Below, piece by piece: positions 21,289 to 26,401 of a stretch of DNA of 26,401 nt. Positions within the stretch are counted from its first letter, which is position 1; each line of letters starts with the position of its first letter. Position numbers and translations under genes: made by a program. The notes below the pieces were generated by a model. That model worked only from the letters and a program-made list of their open reading frames with translations. It did not search any database and had not been told where the DNA came from. Source of the stretch: a virus; IMG/VR virus record IMGVR_UViG_3300017969_000116, positions 1-26,401 of that record; one strand, given 5' to 3'.

Positions 21289-22266
21289 GTGGATTGGAAA
21301 GACATTTGGGTTGAGAAGTATAGACCGAAAACGTTAGACGATATCATTTTACCTAATGGTTTAAGGGATTTTCTAACTGGGATAAAAGAAGATTCGAAGG
21401 AAACTGGTGGTCTTCCGAATTTAATGTTTTCAGGACCCGCAGGGTGTGGCAAGTCTTCATTAGCCCATATCATTGCCAAGGATGTGTTGGATTGCCAGTA
21501 TCTTTATATCAACGGTTCCGAAGAGACCTCAATTGAGGTTGTTAGGACTAAGATAATCGGTTTTGCACAGACCAAAAGTATTGATGGGAAGATTAAGCTA
21601 ATCATATTGGATGAAGCAGAAGGTCTTTCAGGGTCAACCACAGCAGGGAGAAGTTCAGCACAACAGGCATTGAGAAATGTGATTGAAGAGTATTCTGATA
21701 ATACACGCTTCATTTTCACAACAAATTACCCTGATAAGATAATTGAACCCATTCACTCAAGGGTGTTGGAGTATAAGTTCAATATAACCGCAAAAGAGTG
21801 CTTAAAGCAGGGTCTAAAGGTCTTAAAAGCCGAAGGTGTCAAAGTACCCAAGGATCAAGTTGAACCCCTTCAGAAGCTTGTGAATAGGTTAGCGCCGGAT
21901 CTTCGTAACATCCTCATTCAGTTGCAGAAATCATCTGTTGATGGTGTTTTGAACATTGAGGAAGATGGCAGTGCAGACTCCAAAAAGCTTTGCAACGTGA
22001 TCTTGAATGCAGTTGTTAAGGGTGGGGATCTGTTAAAGCTTCGTGAAAACCTAATAAAGATGGAAGACACCCATAATATTGATTATCATGACCTTCTTAA
22101 GGGGTTATATAACTGTATTCTAACTGATTTTGATGGGTTGAATACAAAGCAGAAGATACAAATGAGTTTAATAGTGTCGGACTCTATTGTTGATCATTTT
22201 GTTGTTTCTGATAAAGAAATCAACTTTTCAGCGTGTGTTTTTAAGATGAGTCAGGCTGTTACTTAA
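21289..22266 (+). CDS. 44: Sliding clamp loader ATPase (T4 gp44-like)
   Basis: A 325-residue AAA+ ATPase. In T4 four gp44 and one gp62 subunits load the gp45 clamp on DNA for replication and for late transcription. Walker A is GPAGCGKSS (49-57), Walker B LIILDEAE (104-111), sensor 1 FIFTTNYPDKII (141-152), and HSRVLEYKF (156-164) carries the Ser-Arg arginine-finger motif. The N-terminal WVEKYRPKTLDDIILP is typical of clamp loaders. Translation starts at GTG 21289, one base after the previous stop, with AAGAGGGG in the previous gene as ribosome binding site. Length equals T4 gp44 (319). No gp62 or gp45 gene is in the window. Its end overlaps the convergent gene by eight bases. Confidence 0.93.
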   Translation: MDWKDIWVEKYRPKTLDDIILPNGLRDFLTGIKEDSKETGGLPNLMFSGPAGCGKSSLAHIIAKDVLDCQYLYINGSEETSIEVVRTKIIGFAQTKSIDGKIKLIILDEAEGLSGSTTAGRSSAQQALRNVIEEYSDNTRFIFTTNYPDKIIEPIHSRVLEYKFNITAKECLKQGLKVLKAEGVKVPKDQVEPLQKLVNRLAPDLRNILIQLQKSSVDGVLNIEEDGSADSKKLCNVILNAVVKGGDLLKLRENLIKMEDTHNIDYHDLLKGLYNCILTDFDGLNTKQKIQMSLIVSDSIVDHFVVSDKEINFSACVFKMSQAVT

Positions 22267-22843
22267 CTATCGACTCATATACGGATTCGAGGGATTCTTT
22301 AACCTTTGTCTGGTCACGACCATCTTTAGTCTTACCGGAAGGCATTTTACCTTTGGAATCGTAATTACGCTGATCACCTTGAGTTTGCTGGACATTCAAG
22401 TCATTTGAGTTGTCTTTTAACTCTTCCGGTTTAATGGTGGAGTTATCTTTTCTCTTGACTTCATCAGGCCATTCAGGGAGGTTTTGATTTTCAGGATTAG
22501 CGATATCCAATACTTCTAGAGGGAGAGTCATAGGGTCTTTCCATAGGCCGGGAGCATATTCAATGCAAACGTCCACCCAAAAGGAGGTAGCTGCTTGATT
22601 GGCACCACCAACTAGATCGTTGGCAGATTCTGGTCTTTCGGATTTCACTGCTGATACTCTTAATGGAAGATTAGTATCGACTACTTGCTTCAGCATTTCT
22701 TTAAAGTTGGAAGGACGATCCTTTAGTTTAGGGTTGTTTAAAGCGTCTTTTCTTACGACTACAAAATCACCTGTTACTAAGCCCCCTTGCTGATAGCGAC
22801 TAATAACTTCTTCCGTTAAAATATCAAATTTGGTTTCGTTCAT
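22259..22843 (-). CDS. Conserved-looking hypothetical protein (late)
   Basis: A 194-residue protein in two parts. Residues 1-110 look folded (FDILTEEVISRYQQGGLVTG, then DFVVVRKDALNNPKLKDRP and LPLRVSAVKSERP). The remainder is polar, Asn/Gln/Lys-rich and probably disordered, with a final helix (KVKESLESVYESIVK). The first part recalls an uncharacterised protein of T4-like cyanophages with the pattern RFQRGGFLVGD, but this is from memory and uncertain. A late promoter (22867) and ribosome binding site AGAGGA support expression late with virion genes. Its 3' end overlaps gp44 by eight bases. Function unknown. Confidence 0.75.
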   Translation of the reverse strand: MNETKFDILTEEVISRYQQGGLVTGDFVVVRKDALNNPKLKDRPSNFKEMLKQVVDTNLPLRVSAVKSERPESANDLVGGANQAATSFWVDVCIEYAPGLWKDPMTLPLEVLDIANPENQNLPEWPDEVKRKDNSTIKPEELKDNSNDLNVQQTQGDQRNYDSKGKMPSGKTKDGRDQTKVKESLESVYESIVK

Positions 22844-22866
22844 ATTAAATCCTCTTTATCCTTAAA

Positions 22867-22874
22867 TATTTATT
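22867..22874 (-). promoter_or_regulatory. Late promoter of the 194-residue gene
   Basis: Minus-strand AATAAATA followed by TTTAAGG, 23 bases before the ATG at 22843. It is back to back with the gp25 promoter 28 bases away. Confidence 0.68.
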
Positions 22875-22902
22875 CTTTTAAAGTGAAAAAATAGCCTTTC
22901 GA

Positions 22903-22909
22903 ATAAATA
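22903..22909 (+). promoter_or_regulatory. Late promoter of gp25, nine bases from the start codon
   Basis: ATAAATA, then TTTTAAGAT, then the gp25 ATG. With T4-type start-site spacing the mRNA leader would be about three bases or less. No ribosome binding site fits in the gap. Confidence 0.68.
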
Positions 22910-22918
22910 TTTTAAGAT

Positions 22919-23404
22919 ATGGGATCGATAGTATTAACAGAATTTTCTAAGAAAACGAATAGATTAAGCTCTAAACCTTATACATACGTTGATATGAGTT
23001 TGGATCTTAAGCCTAATTTTATTAACAATGAGAAAATAGGTTCTAGTGATACTTATAGGGATGTTGAGGTGTCATACGACGAATTTGCGATTGTGAACTC
23101 TTTGGTGAACATTTTTAACACTATACCGGGGCAGAGATTTTTAATTCCGAATTTTGGTGCTAATTTGCTTGGCTATTTATTCCAACCTATCACAGATAGC
23201 AGAGGGCTACAGATAGGGCGAGAGATCGAGAGAGCTATTGAGTTATGGGAACCGAGAGTAACTATTGAAAAGATTTTAGTCACAGGGTTTCCCGATGAAC
23301 AAGAGTATAAAGTGGAGATTTCCATCATAATCGATGAATTGAAGATTAAGACCTCAGTGACAGGGGTTTTAAGTAGAGAAGGGTTTAGAGAAACTGTTGC
23401 GTAA
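22919..23404 (+). CDS. 25: Baseplate wedge protein (T4 gp25-like)
   Basis: A 161-residue member of the GPW/gp25 family; T4 gp25 is 132. In the baseplate wedge it forms part of the sheath-initiating structure with gp6 and gp53, and is related to the lysozyme-like W proteins by fold rather than activity. Diagnostic segments are AIVNSLVNIFNTIPGQRFLI and PNFGANLLGYLFQP (about 57-91), and ELWEPRVTIEKILVTGF (about 107-123) with the conserved EPR. The N-terminal YTYVDMSLDL also looks family-like, which supports ATG 22919 even though there is no ribosome binding site. gp6 follows after 11 bases, the same 25-6 arrangement seen in other T4-like phages. Confidence 0.92.
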   Translation: MGSIVLTEFSKKTNRLSSKPYTYVDMSLDLKPNFINNEKIGSSDTYRDVEVSYDEFAIVNSLVNIFNTIPGQRFLIPNFGANLLGYLFQPITDSRGLQIGREIERAIELWEPRVTIEKILVTGFPDEQEYKVEISIIIDELKIKTSVTGVLSREGFRETVA

Positions 23405-23415
23405 CGGAGATTGTA

Positions 23416-25242
23416 ATGAGTGATAATTTTAACATTCCAAAAGATCAGTATGTGTCCTTTGATGCATATAGTTTAAAAGAGCATATAAAGAACAGGCTCA
23501 ATGAAGATGGCGTCTTCACTGATCAGAACTACGAAGGCAGTAATATTTCGAGCATTATCGACATTATTGCATACACTTTCAACACTTTAATGTTCTATCT
23601 TAACAAGACCAGTACAGAATCTATGTTCACAGATGCCCAAATCTATGAAAATATGAATCGTATTGTGAAAAGTCTTGATTATAAGCCAATCGGTAATCAA
23701 ACGTCAACACTTTCTTTCAATGCTATAGCTTCACAATCTCTTGGTACAGGACTTTACTTGATCCCACGCTATTCCTTCATGAATGTCAACGGGAACTACT
23801 TCTCAACAAATCAGGATATAGTCGTTTCGAAGACTGAGACCGGAGATGAGGATTTAGTTGACTTCGCAAATCAAAATCTCCTTTTCCAAGGGCGTTATTA
23901 CGAATATCCGCTATTCACCGCAGAAGGTAATGAGAATGAGCTTCTATTCATCGCATTGGGCGATGAGATCGTTATAGACCATGCCAATATCGATGTTTAT
24001 GTGAAGTCTTCAGATGGCATTTGGGAACAATGGGAGAGAACCACTTCACTTTATCTTGAAAATGCTTCTGCTAAGAAGTATGAAGTCCGTTATAACGAGA
24101 ATAAGAACTACGAGATCAAGTTCGGCAACGACATCAACGGCAAAAAGCTTTCAGAGAACGATCAGGTTGCCGTGTACTTCCTCCAATCGAACGGTTCGGA
24201 TGGTGAGATAGGGGCATCTGCTATTAACGGTAAATCGCTAAATCTGTACACTACAACACAGTTCAATGGAACTGGTGGAATCATTAGTGATGTTGTATAT
24301 GATTATACTAATTCAGTTATCAGTTCAACCAACCTTTCATATATTGTCTTTTCGAATACCGAGAACTCAACATACTTCAACGATGAAGAGACTGCCGATG
24401 AGATTCGTCAGAATGCACCGGGAATATTCCGTTCACAATATAGAATCGTAACATCTGACGATTATGAAAACTACATCAAAACAAACTTCTCACAAATAGT
24501 TCATGATGTTAAAACCGTGAACAATTGGGAATACACTTCAGAGTATTTGAAATATTTATATGATCTTGGTTTAACCAATCCTAATAAAGATTCAAGGGTT
24601 CTGTATAATCAGGTTTACTTTGGTGATTCTTGTAATTTCAATAATGTGTACTCATTTGTGGTTCCTAAGACGATTCAAGACACATTTACGTATTTCAATT
24701 TCTTAAAGCCAGCGCAGAAAGAGTTCATGCTTTACAATATGAGAAATCAGAAGATTCTTTCCAGTGAGTTGGTTTTAATGGACCCTGTATATACGGCAGT
24801 TGGGCTATTTGTTCCGAGAGAGGGGACGACTGTTGATGCATCTACAATTAGTAACAACAGATTGAGAATTGTTAAGAGTGATGATTCAAGAAGAAATGAT
24901 TCCTCTATTGCTTCAGATGTAGCTAACGTATTTCAAACTTATTTTTCAAGTCAGAACATAAAGTTAGGGCAGACCATTGATGTTAATGAGTTAACAAAAG
25001 ATATACTTGACATTGATGGTGTTAAGACATTTTATACGGTCAGAACGGATGATTCTACCGTTTCATATGAAGGTTTATCATTAGCAGTTTGGAATCCGAT
25101 TTATACAAATGATATTTCATTAGTAACTAAGAATATAACGTTACCGTTTTTCAAGATTCCATTCCTGAATGAATATAATGACTTCTCGAATTTTATTGAC
25201 GTTGAAGCGAATCAGAGAATTTACGAATCTATAGAATATTAA
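23416..25242 (+). CDS. 6: Baseplate wedge protein (T4 gp6-like)
   Basis: A 608-residue gp6 homologue; T4 gp6 is 660. gp6 dimers form the inner ring of the baseplate and carry a gpJ-like fold shared by contractile systems. Recognisable segments are SSIIDIIAYTFNTLMFYLNK (about 46-65), MNRIVKSLDYKPIGNQTST (about 80-98), EVRYNENKNYEIKFGNDING (about 222-241), and RSQYRIVTSDDYENYIKTNF (about 340-359). The last matches the conserved 'R-t-x-x-DY-e' region of J-like proteins. GGAG precedes the ATG. Its TAA is followed at five bases by the next gene. Confidence 0.92.
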   Translation: MSDNFNIPKDQYVSFDAYSLKEHIKNRLNEDGVFTDQNYEGSNISSIIDIIAYTFNTLMFYLNKTSTESMFTDAQIYENMNRIVKSLDYKPIGNQTSTLSFNAIASQSLGTGLYLIPRYSFMNVNGNYFSTNQDIVVSKTETGDEDLVDFANQNLLFQGRYYEYPLFTAEGNENELLFIALGDEIVIDHANIDVYVKSSDGIWEQWERTTSLYLENASAKKYEVRYNENKNYEIKFGNDINGKKLSENDQVAVYFLQSNGSDGEIGASAINGKSLNLYTTTQFNGTGGIISDVVYDYTNSVISSTNLSYIVFSNTENSTYFNDEETADEIRQNAPGIFRSQYRIVTSDDYENYIKTNFSQIVHDVKTVNNWEYTSEYLKYLYDLGLTNPNKDSRVLYNQVYFGDSCNFNNVYSFVVPKTIQDTFTYFNFLKPAQKEFMLYNMRNQKILSSELVLMDPVYTAVGLFVPREGTTVDASTISNNRLRIVKSDDSRRNDSSIASDVANVFQTYFSSQNIKLGQTIDVNELTKDILDIDGVKTFYTVRTDDSTVSYEGLSLAVWNPIYTNDISLVTKNITLPFFKIPFLNEYNDFSNFIDVEANQRIYESIEY

Positions 25243-25246
25243 TGAA

Positions 25247-26401
25247 ATGTATACATATAATTTACAATTTTCCTCGACACCACCTGACTCATTTGCAGGG
25301 TTTTACAATAAAACTCCGTTCTTTGCGGGGTTAACGACTAATAACCCTAATTACGATGAGTTAAGGATCAATTTCTTCGCACAGGATTCTGAATCGGCAC
25401 CTTATCAAGTTCCTCAGAATAAGTGGTCACATTTAGTTCCTCAATGGAGGTTTTTAAATTATAAGGGTGAAGTTATAGAATACGACACACCTGATCTTGT
25501 AAGTTTCACCACCAACAAGCCTGCTGACCCTGAAGTGGGGACTATTATCATCGCTTTCGGTAGACCCCAAAGCCTTTTCATTTGGACTGTTGAAAATGCT
25601 GTTAATGGTTTCTATTATGATCTAAGCGTTTCTGATTCATTACAATTCACTGAATCATATTATGTTACAACTGTTTTAGCTTCAGCGGATGGCGTCATAC
25701 CGTTTTTCAATTCTAATGTAGAGCAGCAGAATCTTCTTGAGGATATGGGCCTTGATCCTTTCATGCCATTTGCTAGTTCGGGTATTAGTGATCTTTCAAA
25801 GCCGTTTAATGAATTGTATGTTCTTCAAGCGTCAGCATACTATATAGACGATCTTCCGGCTGATGTCGATATCATATTCACCTTAGAGACGAGTGGACTA
25901 GCGTTGTCGTCCGATAATGCTAATGTAGATTTAGCAAGTTATAGTAATAGTTTAATTTTCGATGAGGTCGAGTACACAGTTAAAACGGCTGAATCGGGTC
26001 TCGTTAAAGTGACACAAGACGGTAAAAACGATATTGATAAATTCAAATGGGCAAATACTCTAATTCCTTTTGTAGCATCTGTCCAAGCGGATGAGGACCA
26101 TAATTATAATAGTAAAAAAGACGCGAATATATACGGATTATCAGCGTTTCCCATTAAATTCGATCAACTTAGCGGTACGTTCAATTTCACGGTATCGGGA
26201 ATAGATGATGGCGACATTACTTGGGATCAAGCTTCTTCGGTTGAATTATCTGCTGTTGATGAATATGGCTTTCCGTATGGTGGTTTTTATAAAGGGTATT
26301 TCTCAACAACTGTATCGTCAGTCCCCACAAGAATGGATGCGTTTTTCTCGGTTGGTTCTGTTAGTGGGAATAGCGTCGATTTCAATATTAAAAATCTTGA
26401 G
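25247..26401 (+). CDS. N-terminal part of a large baseplate or tail protein
   Basis: ATG 25247 opens a frame that remains open to the window end (385 residues). The ATG is four bases after the gp6 stop, so it is coupled to gp6. The protein is beta-rich, with many Asn, Ser, Phe and Tyr, no Cys and no signal peptide (NKWSHLVPQWRFLNYKGEVI near 63-82; SAFPIKFDQLSGTFNFTVSG near 302-321). In T4 genes 7 and 8 follow 6, so a gp7-like wedge protein is possible, but I see no specific gp7 or gp8 signature. A tail fibre or baseplate component is the safe reading. Confidence 0.7.
   Translation, partial: MYTYNLQFSSTPPDSFAGFYNKTPFFAGLTTNNPNYDELRINFFAQDSESAPYQVPQNKWSHLVPQWRFLNYKGEVIEYDTPDLVSFTTNKPADPEVGTIIIAFGRPQSLFIWTVENAVNGFYYDLSVSDSLQFTESYYVTTVLASADGVIPFFNSNVEQQNLLEDMGLDPFMPFASSGISDLSKPFNELYVLQASAYYIDDLPADVDIIFTLETSGLALSSDNANVDLASYSNSLIFDEVEYTVKTAESGLVKVTQDGKNDIDKFKWANTLIPFVASVQADEDHNYNSKKDANIYGLSAFPIKFDQLSGTFNFTVSGIDDGDITWDQASSVELSAVDEYGFPYGGFYKGYFSTTVSSVPTRMDAFFSVGSVSGNSVDFNIKNLE

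Noticed and set aside
1-26401. CRISPR arrays, insertion sequences, integrase or attachment sites
   Set aside because: I saw no regularly spaced direct repeats with unique spacers, no transposase or integrase and no tRNA-linked duplication. The only mobile genes are homing endonucleases.

Overview
This window is a late-gene region from the genome of a T4-like tailed phage (myovirus). It holds recognisable homologues of T4 portal gp20, head-completion nuclease gp4, neck proteins gp14 and gp13, prohead protease gp21, scaffold gp22, major capsid gp23, a probable small terminase gp16, clamp-loader ATPase gp44, and baseplate wedge proteins gp25 and gp6. Many genes are preceded by T4-type late promoters (TATAAATA and near variants). 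The DNA is AT-rich. Gene order is heavily rearranged relative to T4 and several proteins carry extra domains, so this looks like a distant ('far-T4') relative. The host cannot be fixed from the sequence; the lipoprotein and the phage type suggest a Gram-negative bacterium.

Layout: 1-290 is the end of an unknown structural gene. 344-2599 (+) holds portal gp20 and gp4, and 2596-7591 (-) holds gp14 and gp13. The gp14/gp13 pair has been invaded by homing endonuclease genes: a LAGLIDADG gene and an EDxHD/Vsr-like gene lie between them, with one small gene, and an HNH gene follows the gp13 start. 8533-11001 is a class II (B12-dependent) ribonucleotide reductase with its own host-type extended -10 promoter and a terminator. 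11130-14955 is the prohead/capsid cluster (gp21, a hypothetical, a 51-residue protein, gp22, gp23), closed by a strong terminator.

15098-18421 is an accessory cassette: an HNH endonuclease, a DNA methyltransferase with a similar charged repeat domain, a small protein, a zincin-type lipoprotein and a glycosyltransferase. The last four genes are packed as a coupled operon. 18531-18758 (-) holds three tRNA genes (Pro-TGG, Ile-GAT, Glu-TTC). 18967-20022 (-) holds an Ig/Calx-beta-like virion protein and the probable small terminase. 20090-22266 (+) is an early-type operon with a sigma70-like promoter, six small genes and gp44. 22259-22843 (-) is a conserved-looking hypothetical. 22919 to the end (+) is the baseplate block: gp25, gp6 and the start of another tail/baseplate protein.

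Most genes serve virion assembly: packaging (gp16, gp20), head building and maturation (gp21, gp22, gp23), neck sealing (gp4, gp13, gp14) and baseplate (gp25, gp6). Nucleotide and replication functions (RNR, gp44) are embedded with separate promoters. The most interesting signals are an RNA hairpin with a late promoter in its loop ahead of the LAGLIDADG gene, a triplicated beta-rich extension on gp13, the endonuclease/methyltransferase/lipoprotein/glycosyltransferase cassette, and late promoters lying only 5-9 bases from the start codons of gp14, gp25 and the probable gp16.
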